From Vagococcus silagei (lineage in GTDB: Bacteria > Bacillota > Bacilli > Lactobacillales > Vagococcaceae), in contig NZ_SDGV01000011.1 of assembly GCF_004795745.1 (NCBI RefSeq), positions 47,190 through 111,189 of the forward strand: DNA of 64,000 bases. The letters are read 5' to 3'. Shown here in pieces: positions 7,964 to 17,877 of the stretch. The translations under genes and the position numbers were made by a program. A model generated the notes under the pieces. The model ran no database searches, had not been told where the DNA came from, and worked only from the letters and a program-made list of their open reading frames with translations. How positions within the stretch are numbered: the stretch's first letter is position 1; each line of letters begins with the position of its first letter.

Positions 7964-9973
7964 ATGTCAAAACAGATAAATAAAAATTATGATGATACGT
8001 CGATTCAAGTCTTAGAAGGCCTTGAAGCTGTCAGAAAAAGACCCGGAATGTATATTGGATCTACCGATTCAAAAGGGCTTCATCATTTGGTATTTGAAAT
8101 TTTTGACAATGCGGTTGATGAGGCTTTGTCTGGCTATGGAGATAAAATTGATGTAACGATTCATCCAGATAATAGCGTTAGCGTCCGTGACTATGGCCGT
8201 GGTATGCCTACAGGACAGCATCAGTCTGGGAAACCTACTATTGAAGTCATCTTTACAATTCTCCACGCTGGAGGTAAGTTTGGCCAAGAAGGCGGATATA
8301 AAACATCCGGTGGTTTGCATGGTGTGGGTGCCAGCGTTGTAAACGCACTTTCAAGCGAACTAACTGTCACAACAACACGTGATGGTGAGGAAGTATCACT
8401 AACTTTTAAAGATGGGGGACACCCTGTTGGCAAAGTAGCCAGAAAAAAAGTTGGTAAACAGCCAAATGGTTCAACCATAACATTTAAGCCTGATCCAACA
8501 ATCTTTTCAACAACAACATTCTCATATGATACACTGGCTGAACGTTTAAGAGAATCAGCGTTTTTACTTAAAGGTATTCAAATTACTTTAAAAGATGAAC
8601 GCTATGACAAAGAAGATATTTTTCTGTTTAACGATGGAATAAAAGAGTTTGTTGCTTATCTAAATGAAGGAAAAGATGCTTTAACACCAATTTTCTATTT
8701 CTCTGGCACAAAAGATCAAATCGAAGTTGAATTTTCATGTGAATATAACGATGGCTACTCTGAAAATACACTTTCATTTGTTAACAATGTCCGAACAAAA
8801 GATGGTGGGACACACGAAACAGGTATGAAATCAGCATTAACTAAGTCATTTAATGATTATGCTAGAACAATTAATCTATTAAAAGAAAAAGATAAAAACC
8901 TTGAAGGTAGTGATTTTAGAGAAGGATTGACAGCTATTATTTCCGTTAAAATTCCCGAAAATCTACTACAATTTGAAGGTCAAACGAAAGCTAAATTAGG
9001 TACCCCAATTGCTAGAACAGCTGTTGAAACAGTCATTAGCGAACAACTAGGTTTCTTCCTACAGGAAAACAATGACATGTCGCAAATGTTAATTAGGAAA
9101 GCCTTAAAAGCTCGTGAGGCACGCGAGGCGGCAAGAAAAGCTAGAGAAGATAGTCGAAATGGTAAAAAGAAACGTAAAAACGATGGTCTATTATCTGGTA
9201 AATTAACGCCTGCACAAACAAAAAATCCTAAGAAAAATGAATTATATTTAGTCGAAGGGGATTCTGCTGGTGGTTCGGCTAAACTTGGCCGTGATCGTAA
9301 GTTCCAAGCCATTCTACCATTACGTGGTAAAGTAATTAATACAGAAAAAGCCAAACTAGCAGATATTATGAAAAACGAAGAAATAAATACTATGATTTAT
9401 ACTATTGGTGCTGGCGTAGGTGCAGATTTCGATGTTGAAAACTGTAACTATGATAAAGTAATTATTATGACCGATGCTGATACCGATGGTGCGCATATCC
9501 AAGTGTTACTCCTAACATTTTTCTATCGCTATATGAAACCACTTGTCGAAGCTGGAAAAGTATATATTGCTTTGCCTCCTCTTTATAAGATCCAAAAAGG
9601 GACAGGGAAGAAGGCTATCATTGAATATGCGTGGACAGATGAAGAGATGAATGAAATTACCGAAAAAATGGGCAAAGGTTATATTTTACAACGTTACAAA
9701 GGTTTAGGTGAAATGAATGCCGATCAATTATGGGATACGACAATGGACCCTGAAACAAGAACTTTAATTCGTGTACGAATCGATGATGCTCTAAAAGCAG
9801 AACGTCGTGTGACGACTTTAATGGGGGATAAAGTTGAACCTCGTCGTCAGTGGATTGAAAAAAATGTTCAATTTACGTTAGAAGCAGATGGCAGTCTGTT
9901 AGAAGGACACGAACAAGATACACCACTTGATCCAGTAAAAAATGTTGAAGAAATCAGCCTTTTCGATAATTAG
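7964..9973 (+). CDS. parE: DNA topoisomerase IV subunit B (ParE)
   Basis: ParE is the ATPase subunit of topoisomerase IV, which separates replicated chromosomes. The 669-residue protein shows the GHKL ATPase fold (EIFDNAVDEA, DYGRGMP and GLHGVGASVVNALS), the transducer domain and the TOPRIM domain (LVEGDSAGGSA, then MTDADTDGAHI). The C-terminal RYKGLGEMNADQLW motif is normal. A basic linker (KAREAREAARKAREDS) precedes the TOPRIM domain. The start follows AAGGAGATTTTTT. The partner parC begins 26 bases after the stop, and together with a ParC-type partner this identifies it as ParE instead of GyrB. Confidence 0.95.
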   Translation: MSKQINKNYDDTSIQVLEGLEAVRKRPGMYIGSTDSKGLHHLVFEIFDNAVDEALSGYGDKIDVTIHPDNSVSVRDYGRGMPTGQHQSGKPTIEVIFTILHAGGKFGQEGGYKTSGGLHGVGASVVNALSSELTVTTTRDGEEVSLTFKDGGHPVGKVARKKVGKQPNGSTITFKPDPTIFSTTTFSYDTLAERLRESAFLLKGIQITLKDERYDKEDIFLFNDGIKEFVAYLNEGKDALTPIFYFSGTKDQIEVEFSCEYNDGYSENTLSFVNNVRTKDGGTHETGMKSALTKSFNDYARTINLLKEKDKNLEGSDFREGLTAIISVKIPENLLQFEGQTKAKLGTPIARTAVETVISEQLGFFLQENNDMSQMLIRKALKAREAREAARKAREDSRNGKKKRKNDGLLSGKLTPAQTKNPKKNELYLVEGDSAGGSAKLGRDRKFQAILPLRGKVINTEKAKLADIMKNEEINTMIYTIGAGVGADFDVENCNYDKVIIMTDADTDGAHIQVLLLTFFYRYMKPLVEAGKVYIALPPLYKIQKGTGKKAIIEYAWTDEEMNEITEKMGKGYILQRYKGLGEMNADQLWDTTMDPETRTLIRVRIDDALKAERRVTTLMGDKVEPRRQWIEKNVQFTLEADGSLLEGHEQDTPLDPVKNVEEISLFDN

Positions 9974-9999
9974 ATCACGCATAAGGAGCAGATGCAAAG

Positions 10000-12462
10000 A
10001 TGAATGAACGACAAAATATTCAAGAACTAACCCTTGAAGAAGTGATGGGAGAACGTTTCGGACGCTACTCAAAATACATAATTCAAGATCGAGCATTACC
10101 AGACATTCGTGATGGTTTAAAACCCGTTCAACGTCGTATTTTATACTCGATGAATAAAGACAACAATACGTTTGACAAAGCGTTTAGAAAATCAGCAAAA
10201 TCTGTTGGAAATATCATGGGTAATTATCATCCCCATGGTGATAGCAGTATTTATGAAGCAATGGTTCGAATGAGTCAAGATTGGAAACTACGTGAACCAT
10301 TAATTGAAATGCACGGAAATAACGGTAGTATGGATGGTGACCCACCTGCAGCGATGCGTTATACTGAGGCTCGCCTGTCAAAATTAAGTGGCCAATTGCT
10401 AGAAGATATTGAAAAAGAAACGGTTGAATTTGTTTGGAACTTTGACGATACTGAAAAAGAACCGACCGTTCTTCCGGCTAAATATCCTAATCTTTTAGTT
10501 AACGGTTCAACTGGTATTTCGGCTGGGTATGCTACTGAAATACCCACTCATAATTTAGGGGAAATCATCGATGGAACCATCCATCTGATTGATAACCCGA
10601 ATGCTTCCTTGGATAAATTAATGACCTATATTCCTGGTCCGGATTTTCCAACGGGAGGTATTCTTCAAGGTAAGAAGGAATTAAAAAAAGCTTATGAAAC
10701 TGGTAAAGGCAAGGTGAATGTACGTTCGGTAACAGCAATTGAGCCATTAAAAGCAGGGCGTGAGCAAATTGTCGTGACTGAATTACCTTATGAAGTGAAT
10801 AAAGCTAATTTAGTGAAGAAAATTGATGAATTACGTTTAAGCCGACGTATTGAAGGGATTTCAGAAGTCCGCGATGAGAGTGACCGAACAGGGTTACGGA
10901 TTGTGATTGAACTAAAAAAAGATGTTGATGCGAACGGTATTTTAAATTACCTATTTAAAAATACTGATTTACAAATTAACTATAACTTTAACATGGTAGC
11001 AATTCACAATTTACGTCCGGAACAAGTGGGCTTAAAAGTCATTCTCCAAGCCTATATCGATCACCGCCAATCTGTTATCCGAAAAAGAAGTCATTATGAA
11101 CTAAATAAGGCTTCAACACGTTTGCATATTGTTGCAGGTTTAATTAAAGCACTTTCTATTCTAGACGAAGTCATTAAAACGATTCGTGCTAGTAAAGATA
11201 AAAAAGATGCAAAACTGAATCTTATGAAAAACTATGACTTTACTGAAGCACAAGCAGAAGCAATCGTTTCCTTGCAATTATATCGTTTAACAAATACTGA
11301 TATTGTTGCTTTAGAAGAGGAATCGTCAGAGTTAAATGCAAAAATCGAAAAATTAAATTTAATTCTTAATAATGAAAATGAATTGTTTAAGATGATGAAA
11401 GCAGAGCTTAGAGAAGTTAAAAAACAATTTACAATGCCTCGTTTAACGCAATTACAAGATGAAATTGAGGAAATCACAATTGAAACAGCTGTCTTAATTC
11501 CTCAAGAAGACGTTATGGTAAGCATTACGCGTGAAGGTTATGTCAAACGAAGTAGTTTACGCTCATACAATGCATCAAAAGAAGATGATATTGATATTAA
11601 AGAAACCGATGATGTTGTTTTCAAAAAACAATTGAATACACACGATCATTTGTTTATCTTAACGACTCAGGGAAATATGATTTATCGACCTGTCCATGAA
11701 TTGATTGATAAAAAATGGAAAGAAGCAGGGGATCACTTCTCAATGAGTCTGACTAACTTTGGTACAAATGAACAAATTCTTGAAGTCTTTTCATTTGATG
11801 CTGACCTGAAAATGTCAGGTAAATTTGTCTTGATTTCAAAAGATGGCATGATCAAGCAAACGGAAGCCCAAGAATTTGAACCTTGGCGTACTTATCGAGC
11901 ACGTTCAACCATGGCGATGAAACTGAAAGACCATGATGAATTAATTTCTGTTTACTACTTACCAACTGAAGATAAAATGGATGTACTCTTAATTAGTTAT
12001 CGTGCATTTGGGCTGCTTTATAGCCTAGATGAAGTAACAACAGTGGGTGCTCGTGCTGCTGGTGTTAAATCAATGAATTTAAAAGAGATGGATGAAATCG
12101 TTGGTGGATTCATTATCCCTAGAGGAGAAGAAGAGACGCTGACCATCTTAACAACAAGAGGTTCATTGAAACGTATGAAAGTCTCACAACTAAGCAAATT
12201 AAGTCGCGCTAAACGTGGATTAATGGTTCTACGAGAGCTAAAATCTAATCCACACCGCGTCTTAGATTGTTTCTTAGAAAGTGAAACCGATACAATTGAA
12301 ATATTTACAGCAAAAGAAAAAGATTACACTGTAACATTGAAAGATGCGCCAATTAATGATCGTCAATCAAACGGTTCATTTGTAATTGATGAAAAAGAAG
12401 ATGGCGAGATTATTAAGGTTGTGCGTAAATCAAAGCCTACCGATAACGATCTAAACGATTAA
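10000..12462 (+). CDS. parC: DNA topoisomerase IV subunit A (ParC)
   Basis: ParC is the DNA-breaking and rejoining subunit of topoisomerase IV. The 820-residue protein has the winged-helix/tower domain with the catalytic tyrosine in AAMRYTEARLS. The quinolone-determining region reads HPHGDSSIYEAM, with the serine and glutamate of drug-sensitive enzymes still present. A C-terminal beta-pinwheel domain follows. The gene is preceded by AAGGAGCAGATGCAAAG and forms an operon with parE. A strong terminator lies 7 bases beyond the stop codon. Confidence 0.95.
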   Translation: MNERQNIQELTLEEVMGERFGRYSKYIIQDRALPDIRDGLKPVQRRILYSMNKDNNTFDKAFRKSAKSVGNIMGNYHPHGDSSIYEAMVRMSQDWKLREPLIEMHGNNGSMDGDPPAAMRYTEARLSKLSGQLLEDIEKETVEFVWNFDDTEKEPTVLPAKYPNLLVNGSTGISAGYATEIPTHNLGEIIDGTIHLIDNPNASLDKLMTYIPGPDFPTGGILQGKKELKKAYETGKGKVNVRSVTAIEPLKAGREQIVVTELPYEVNKANLVKKIDELRLSRRIEGISEVRDESDRTGLRIVIELKKDVDANGILNYLFKNTDLQINYNFNMVAIHNLRPEQVGLKVILQAYIDHRQSVIRKRSHYELNKASTRLHIVAGLIKALSILDEVIKTIRASKDKKDAKLNLMKNYDFTEAQAEAIVSLQLYRLTNTDIVALEEESSELNAKIEKLNLILNNENELFKMMKAELREVKKQFTMPRLTQLQDEIEEITIETAVLIPQEDVMVSITREGYVKRSSLRSYNASKEDDIDIKETDDVVFKKQLNTHDHLFILTTQGNMIYRPVHELIDKKWKEAGDHFSMSLTNFGTNEQILEVFSFDADLKMSGKFVLISKDGMIKQTEAQEFEPWRTYRARSTMAMKLKDHDELISVYYLPTEDKMDVLLISYRAFGLLYSLDEVTTVGARAAGVKSMNLKEMDEIVGGFIIPRGEEETLTILTTRGSLKRMKVSQLSKLSRAKRGLMVLRELKSNPHRVLDCFLESETDTIEIFTAKEKDYTVTLKDAPINDRQSNGSFVIDEKEDGEIIKVVRKSKPTDNDLND

Positions 12463-12469
12463 ACAAACG

Positions 12470-12513
12470 AAACCCCTCAGCTATTCTGAAATGTCAGAAT
12501 AGCTGAGGGGTTT
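12470..12513 (+). terminator. Terminator of parE-parC
   Basis: A 20-bp inverted repeat starting AAACCCCTCAGC and ending GCTGAGGGGTTT, with a 4-base loop, is followed by a T-rich stretch. Confidence 0.85.
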
Positions 12514-12557
12514 ATTTATTCCTAAATATGCAAATGATAAAATTCACTATTCCCAGA

Positions 12558-12605
12558 AACTGTACTATCACACAAGGTGAAACAACCGACTGTTATAGTA
12601 CAGTT
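12558..12605. repeat. Inverted repeat in the pflB upstream region
   Basis: AACTGTACTAT (12558-12568) and ATAGTACAGTT (12595-12605) are perfect complements separated by 26 bases. They lie 120-170 bases before the pflB promoter. They could be a regulator site or an RNA stem; no known motif is recognised. The rest of 12514-12720 holds nothing clear. Confidence 0.45.
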
Positions 12606-12724
12606 AAAACAAATATTGAAACAGAACAATATTGCATATTAGCTGTCATAACCCTTAATTAGACGGTATTATTAAGAATTATTTAAGCTTGCAAATATTT
12701 TTCATCTTTTTGAAACTATAACAC

Positions 12725-12752
12725 TTGCGTACTTCTGTTTTTGTGCTATAAT
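12725..12752 (+). promoter_or_regulatory. Promoter of pflB
   Basis: TTGCGT (12725-12730) and an extended -10 TGCTATAAT (TATAAT at 12747-12752) are 16 bases apart, about 60 bases before the pflB start. Confidence 0.7.
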
Positions 12753-12812
12753 GAGCATGTAAACAAATAAGACATTAAACATTAAAAAAAATCTCTTTAG
12801 GAGGACCCGTAA

Positions 12813-15065
12813 ATGATGAATGAACAATGGACTGGCTTTAAAGGTGAAAAATGGCGCACAAGTGTGGATGTAAGAAGCTTTATTCAAAACAACTACACTG
12901 AGTACAAAGGTGACGACTCTTTCTTAGAACCTGCCGCTGAAAGTACAGAAAAATTATGGGACAAATTACAAGAACTTTTTGAAGTGCAACACGAAAAAAA
13001 TGGTGTATACGACATGGATAACAATATCCCTGCAACAATCACTTCACATGAACCTGGCTATCTAATCAAAGATGAAGAAAAAATTGTTGGTTTACAAACT
13101 GATGTACCATTAAAACAAGCATTCATGCCTTTTGGTGGAATCAACATGGCTAACAACGCTTTGCAATCAAATGGTTACGAAACTGACGCTGAAATGACAA
13201 AAATCTTCACTGACTGGAGAAAAACACATAACCAAGGTGTATTTGATGCTTACACTCCAGAAATGAGAGCTGCTCGTAAAAACAAAATCATTACAGGTCT
13301 TCCAGATGCATACGGACGTGGACGTATTATTGGTGACTACCGTCGTTTAGCTTTATACGGAATTGATTTCTTAATCACTGAAAAGAAAAAAGATCTTTCT
13401 AATGTTGGTAACAAAGTAATGACTGACGACGTAATCCGTTTACGTGAAGAAGTATCTGACCAAATTAAATCATTAGGTCATATCAAAGAAATGGCTACTT
13501 ATTATGGCTTTGATATTTCTAAACCAGCTGCAAACGCACAAGAAGCTATCCAATGGACTTACTTCGGTTACTTAGCTGCAATTAAATCTCAAAATGGTGC
13601 AGCAATGTCAATCGGACGTATCTCTGCATTCTTAGATATTTATATCCAACGTGACTTAGAAAACGGTGTAATTACTGAAAACGAAGCACAAGAATTAATT
13701 GACCACTTAATTATGAAATTACGTATGGTTAAATTTGCTCGTACACCAGAATACAATCAATTATTCTCTGGTTACCCAATCTGGGCAACACTTTCTATCG
13801 CTGGTATGGGATTAGATGGACGTTCATTAGTAACTAAAAACGATTTCCGTATTTTACATACTCTTGTAAACATGGGACCATCTCCAGAACCAAACTTAAC
13901 TGTATTATATTCTTCTCATTTACCAGTTGGATTCAGAACATTTGCTTCTAAAATTGCAAAAGAAAGTTCTTCAATTCAATTTGAAAATGATGATTTATTA
14001 AGAGCTAACTGGGGATCTGACGACTGTGCAATTGCTTGTTGTGTATCTTCAACAGTAATGGGTAAAGACATGCAATTCTTCGGCGCTCGTGCTAACTTAG
14101 CTAAAGCTGTATTATACGCAATTAACGGTGGCGTTGACGAAAAAACAAAAGCACAAGTTGCACCTAAATTCCGCCCTATGACAGGTGATGTTTTAGAGTT
14201 TGATGACTTTATCGAAAAATATAAAGACATGATGGATTGGTTAGCTGAATTATATGTTAATACATTAAATGTGATTCACTTCATGCATGATAAATATTCA
14301 TATGAAGCTGGACAATTAGCATTTATGGATACTGACTTAAAACGTACTTTCGCAACAGGTATTGCTGGTATCTCACATGCAACTGATAGTTTAATGGCTA
14401 TCAAACATGGTAACGTAAAAGTTATCCGTGACGAAGATGGATTAGCTGTTGATTATGTACCACAAAATGAATTCCCAACTTATGGTAATGATAGTGAAGA
14501 AGCAGATGCTATGGCAAACTGGATCTTAGATTACTTCATGACTCAAATTAAACGTCAACACACTTACCGTAACTCTAGACCTACAACTTCATTATTAACA
14601 ATTACTTCTAATGTTGTTTATGGTAAAGCAACTGGTAATACTCCTGATGGACGTCGTGCTGGTAAACCTTTAGCACCAGGTGCTAACCCAAGTTATCAAG
14701 ATGGTAAATTCTTAGGTGAGAAAAATGGTCTTTTAGCATCATTAAACTCAACTGCTCGTTTAGACTATACACACGCTTTAGATGGTATTTCTAACACTCA
14801 AACAATCAACCCTAACGGATTAGGTAAAGATGACGAAACTCGTATCGCTAACTTACGTAACGTTATGGACGGTTACTTTGATAAAGGTGGTTACCACTTA
14901 AACGTTAACGTCTTTACTACAGACTTATTATTAGATGCTCAAGCGCATCCTGAAAAATATCCAAACTTAACAATTCGTGTTTCTGGATATGCAGTTAAAT
15001 TCCGTGATTTAACTCCAGAACAACAAGCAGACGTTATTTCTCGTACTGCTCACGACAGAATGTAA
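12813..15065 (+). CDS. pflB: Pyruvate formate-lyase (formate acetyltransferase)
   Basis: PflB converts pyruvate and CoA to acetyl-CoA and formate in anaerobic mixed-acid fermentation. The 750-residue protein has the adjacent catalytic cysteines C409-C410 in CAIACCVSS. The glycyl radical site is G725 in RVSGYAVKF near the C-terminus, so all key residues are present. AGGAGGACCCGTAA precedes tandem ATG codons; the second (12816) is also possible. The codon use is strongly biased to a few codons, as expected for a highly expressed gene. The activating enzyme gene follows after a hairpin, allowing more pflB than pflA mRNA. Confidence 0.97.
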   Translation: MMNEQWTGFKGEKWRTSVDVRSFIQNNYTEYKGDDSFLEPAAESTEKLWDKLQELFEVQHEKNGVYDMDNNIPATITSHEPGYLIKDEEKIVGLQTDVPLKQAFMPFGGINMANNALQSNGYETDAEMTKIFTDWRKTHNQGVFDAYTPEMRAARKNKIITGLPDAYGRGRIIGDYRRLALYGIDFLITEKKKDLSNVGNKVMTDDVIRLREEVSDQIKSLGHIKEMATYYGFDISKPAANAQEAIQWTYFGYLAAIKSQNGAAMSIGRISAFLDIYIQRDLENGVITENEAQELIDHLIMKLRMVKFARTPEYNQLFSGYPIWATLSIAGMGLDGRSLVTKNDFRILHTLVNMGPSPEPNLTVLYSSHLPVGFRTFASKIAKESSSIQFENDDLLRANWGSDDCAIACCVSSTVMGKDMQFFGARANLAKAVLYAINGGVDEKTKAQVAPKFRPMTGDVLEFDDFIEKYKDMMDWLAELYVNTLNVIHFMHDKYSYEAGQLAFMDTDLKRTFATGIAGISHATDSLMAIKHGNVKVIRDEDGLAVDYVPQNEFPTYGNDSEEADAMANWILDYFMTQIKRQHTYRNSRPTTSLLTITSNVVYGKATGNTPDGRRAGKPLAPGANPSYQDGKFLGEKNGLLASLNSTARLDYTHALDGISNTQTINPNGLGKDDETRIANLRNVMDGYFDKGGYHLNVNVFTTDLLLDAQAHPEKYPNLTIRVSGYAVKFRDLTPEQQADVISRTAHDRM

Positions 15066-15083
15066 TAAAATAAAAATTAATGA

Positions 15084-15117
15084 AGAGGTGACTGCGATTT
15101 GGTCGCCTCTTTTTTTA
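15084..15117 (+). terminator. Hairpin between pflB and pflA
   Basis: GAGGTGAC and GTCGCCTC arms with a short loop are followed by seven T. It could end most pflB transcripts and lower pflA expression. Confidence 0.75.
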
Positions 15118-15136
15118 AAGAATTGAGGGAATCATC

Positions 15137-15910
15137 ATGACAGAACCAGTAAAAGGTAGAATTCATTCAACAGAAAATTTCGGAACGGTAGACGGACCGG
15201 GTGTGCGTTTTATTGTTTTTACTCAAGGTTGTAAAATGCGTTGCGAATTTTGTCATAATCCTGATACTTGGAAAATTGGTGGCGGACGTGAAGTGACCAC
15301 TGATGAAGTGATTGAAGAAGCATTAAAATATCGCGGTTATTGGGGAGAAGAAGGTGGTATTACTGTCAGTGGAGGGGAACCTTTACTACAATTAGACTTT
15401 CTAACTGATCTTTTCAAAAAAGCCAAAGCCTTAGGTATACATACAACAATCGATACTTGTGGTCGACCATTTACTTATGAAGAGCCTTTCTTTAGCAAGT
15501 TTAATGAACTAATGAAATATACTGATATGTTATTGTTTGATATCAAACATATTGATAATGAAGGCCATAAAAAATTAACGATGAATCCAAATGATAGTAT
15601 TTTAGAAATGGCTAAGTATTTATCAGAAATAAATAAACCTGTCTGGATTCGCCATGTCTTGGTTCCTCAAAGAACAGATTATGATGAGTTTTTAGTTCGA
15701 CTAGATGCTTTTATCAAAACACTAAATAACGTAGATAAAGTAGAAGTTTTACCTTATCACACAATGGGTATCTTCAAATGGGAAGATCTTGGCTTAGATT
15801 ATCCATTAAAAGGAATCGAACCACCTACTTCAGAGCGTGTTGAAAATGCGAAAAAATTATTACATGTTGATGACTATCAAGGCTATTTAACACATCAAAG
15901 TAAAAATTAA
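15137..15910 (+). CDS. pflA: Pyruvate formate-lyase activating enzyme
   Basis: A radical S-adenosylmethionine enzyme that installs the glycyl radical on PflB. The 257-residue protein carries the 4Fe-4S motif CxxxCxxC as C32-KMR-C36-EF-C39. It also has the SAM-binding GGITVSGGEPLLQ segment near residue 73 and the expected HVLVPQRTD and EVLPYHTMG segments. Length and motifs match PflA. It lies 71 bases after pflB. The ribosome binding site TTGAGGGAA precedes the ATG. Confidence 0.95.
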   Translation: MTEPVKGRIHSTENFGTVDGPGVRFIVFTQGCKMRCEFCHNPDTWKIGGGREVTTDEVIEEALKYRGYWGEEGGITVSGGEPLLQLDFLTDLFKKAKALGIHTTIDTCGRPFTYEEPFFSKFNELMKYTDMLLFDIKHIDNEGHKKLTMNPNDSILEMAKYLSEINKPVWIRHVLVPQRTDYDEFLVRLDAFIKTLNNVDKVEVLPYHTMGIFKWEDLGLDYPLKGIEPPTSERVENAKKLLHVDDYQGYLTHQSKN

Positions 15911-15920
15911 GAAAAAAGAT

Positions 15921-15949
15921 TTGATTTTTGAAATGTAATTTACTATAAT
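15921..15949 (+). promoter_or_regulatory. Promoter of the guanidine exporter operon
   Basis: TTGATT (15921-15926) and TATAAT (15944-15949) with an exact 17-base spacer precede the guanidine-I riboswitch by about 40 bases. Confidence 0.75.
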
Positions 15950-15989
15950 CGAATGAAGTGATTTAGCGATAAAGTAAATACTAATATCG

Positions 15990-16126
15990 TGTTTTCTAGG
16001 GTTCCGTTAAGAAGTAACATTTTTAAGTCTGGTCCAAGTGAAAACCCACAGTTTTAGCTAACTGTGCACACGGAAGGAGAAAAGCCTGGGAGATGTATAA
16101 GTGATTATACATTTCTCAGGCTTTTT
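15990..16126 (+). promoter_or_regulatory. Guanidine-I (ykkC) riboswitch with terminator
   Basis: The conserved ykkC core is present: CTAGGGTTCCG (from 15997), TCTGGTCCAAGTGAAAAC (from 16028), CACACGGAAGGAG (from 16067) and AAAGCCTGGGAGA (from 16081). The last block is also the 5' arm of a long terminator hairpin (about 16083-16126) ending in TTTTTT. Ligand binding to the aptamer would therefore prevent the terminator and switch the genes on. It directly precedes two SMR genes, the usual partners of this riboswitch, and so predicts guanidinium as the exported substrate. Confidence 0.92.
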
Positions 16127-16155
16127 TATATAATTTTTTTAAGGAGAGAGAATAT

Positions 16156-16497
16156 ATGTTTAAGAATCCATGGATTCAAGTTGTCGTCGCGGCAATCTTT
16201 GAAGTAAGTTGGGTCATTGGCCTGAAACATGCAACAAATGTAATCGAATGGGGATTAACAATCGTTGCAATTTTCGCAAGTTTCTATTTGATGATTAAAG
16301 CAGGGGAAAGAATTCCAGTTGGTACAGTTTATGCCGTTTTCGTTGGTTTGGGTACGGTTGGAACAGTAGTAACAGGTGCGCTATTGTTTAATGAAAGTAT
16401 TACACTAGCAAAAGTCTTTTTTATTGCATTGTTAATTTTTGGTGTAGTTGGACTTAAAATGTCAACAGAAGAAAAACAGAATGAAGGAGGGCAATAA
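16156..16497 (+). CDS. SMR family guanidinium exporter subunit (YkkC/Gdx type)
   Basis: A 113-residue small multidrug resistance protein with four membrane helices. The essential glutamate is in the first helix (AAIFEVSWVIGLKHA). Members controlled by guanidine-I riboswitches export guanidinium in exchange for protons across the cytoplasmic membrane. The gene follows such a riboswitch and is separated from a second SMR gene by three bases. The two most likely form a heterodimer, as in YkkC-YkkD. The charged C-terminal tail (STEEKQNEGGQ) is longer than that of its partner. The substrate assignment rests on the riboswitch. Confidence 0.9.
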   Translation: MFKNPWIQVVVAAIFEVSWVIGLKHATNVIEWGLTIVAIFASFYLMIKAGERIPVGTVYAVFVGLGTVGTVVTGALLFNESITLAKVFFIALLIFGVVGLKMSTEEKQNEGGQ

Positions 16498-16500
16498 ATC

Positions 16501-16815
16501 ATGGCATGGATTAGTTTAATTATTGCAGGACTTTTTGAGATGCTTGGTGTCAATGCAATTAATACATATTTAAAAAATAAAACCAAGAAAAACTTAGGTC
16601 TATTAATCGCCTTTTTCGTCGGAAGTTTCGTGTTACTTAGTTATGCAATGGAATCTTTACCAATGAGTACTGCTTATGCTGTATGGACCGGTATTGGAGC
16701 ATCAGGTGGCGCTGTACTAGGTATTATCTTTTATGGTGAATCAAAAAACATAAAACGGATCATTTTTATTGCCTTAATTTTGATTTCAGCAATTGGTTTA
16801 AAAATTATTTCTTAA
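16501..16815 (+). CDS. SMR family guanidinium exporter subunit (YkkD/Gdx type)
   Basis: The second SMR subunit has 104 residues and four predicted helices, with the conserved helix-1 glutamate in IIAGLFEMLGVNAI. The SYAMESLPMSTAYAVWTGIG segment is the hallmark of the family. Its ribosome binding site (GGAGG in the end of the preceding gene) and the 3-base gap show tight coupling with the upstream subunit. It probably works as the other half of a heterodimeric guanidinium/proton antiporter. Confidence 0.9.
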   Translation: MAWISLIIAGLFEMLGVNAINTYLKNKTKKNLGLLIAFFVGSFVLLSYAMESLPMSTAYAVWTGIGASGGAVLGIIFYGESKNIKRIIFIALILISAIGLKIIS

Positions 16816-16881
16816 TCCGTTCAAGCCAATAAAAATATGTTATAATACTCAGTATGAAACATAATATTGGAGGAATAAAAT

Positions 16882-17808
16882 ATGACAAAAGTACTTATTT
16901 TTGGTCATCAAAATCCTGATACGGATGCGATTACATCAGCAATTTCATTTGCTTACTTACAAAATCAATTAGGTGTAGAAGCGGAAGCTGTCGCATTAGG
17001 CGAAGTTAATGAAGAAACTGCCTTTGCCTTGAATTATTTTAAAGTGGATGCACCACGTGTTGTTACAACGGTAGCAAATGAAACAAATCAAGTAATGCTA
17101 GTTGACCACAACGAAGCGCAACAAAGTGTTGCAGATATTAAAGATGTTGAAGTTTTAGCGGTTGTCGATCATCACCGCATTGCAAACTTTGAAACAGCAA
17201 ACCCTTTGTATTACCGTGCTGAACCAGTTGGTTGTACAAACACGATTATTTTAAAACTATATAAAGAAAAAAATATTGCAATCCCTAAAGAGATTGCTGG
17301 TTTGATGCTTTCTGCAATCATTTCTGATTCATTATTATTCAAATCACCAACTTGTACTGATGAAGATGTAGCAGCGGCTAAAGAATTAGCTGAAATTGCT
17401 GGTGTAAATCCTGAAACTTATGGATTAGACATGTTAAAAGCGGGTACAAACCTTACAGATAAATCAAGCGAAGAGTTAATTGATGCTGACGCTAAAAGCT
17501 TCCCTATGGGTGGTTTAAACGTTAGAATTGGTCAAGTAAATACGGTTGATGTAAATGATTTATTATCAAGACAAACCGAATTAGAGTCTGCAATGGCAAC
17601 ATCTAATAAAGAAAATGGCTATGATTTATTTGTCTTAATCATTACTAACATTTTAGATAGTGATTCAGTTGCATTAGTCATTGGTGACGCAACAGATAAA
17701 GTTGAAAATGCTTTTGACGTTAAACTTGAAAACAATACAGCTTTACTAAAAGGTGTGGTATCTCGTAAAAAACAAGTCGTACCACCATTAACAAATGCTT
17801 TTAATTAA
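16882..17808 (+). CDS. ppaC: Manganese-dependent inorganic pyrophosphatase
   Basis: A family II pyrophosphatase that hydrolyses pyrophosphate to phosphate and pulls biosynthetic reactions forward in the cytoplasm. The 308-residue protein has the DHH-family metal motifs [10 protein letters not shown] (residues 8-17), the VDHNE and VDHHR motifs, and the C-terminal DHHA2 domain with [16 protein letters not shown] precedes the ATG. It has its own promoter region after the SMR genes, and a hairpin with CAGGCTAGGA arms (17826-17855) follows it. Confidence 0.95.
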   Translation: MTKVLIFGHQNPDTDAITSAISFAYLQNQLGVEAEAVALGEVNEETAFALNYFKVDAPRVVTTVANETNQVMLVDHNEAQQSVADIKDVEVLAVVDHHRIANFETANPLYYRAEPVGCTNTIILKLYKEKNIAIPKEIAGLMLSAIISDSLLFKSPTCTDEDVAAAKELAEIAGVNPETYGLDMLKAGTNLTDKSSEELIDADAKSFPMGGLNVRIGQVNTVDVNDLLSRQTELESAMATSNKENGYDLFVLIITNILDSDSVALVIGDATDKVENAFDVKLENNTALLKGVVSRKKQVVPPLTNAFN

Positions 17809-17877
17809 TTAAAACAATTATTGTCAGGCTAGGAGTTTTAAATTCCTAGCCTGAAATTATTCATAAGGAGACGTGGC

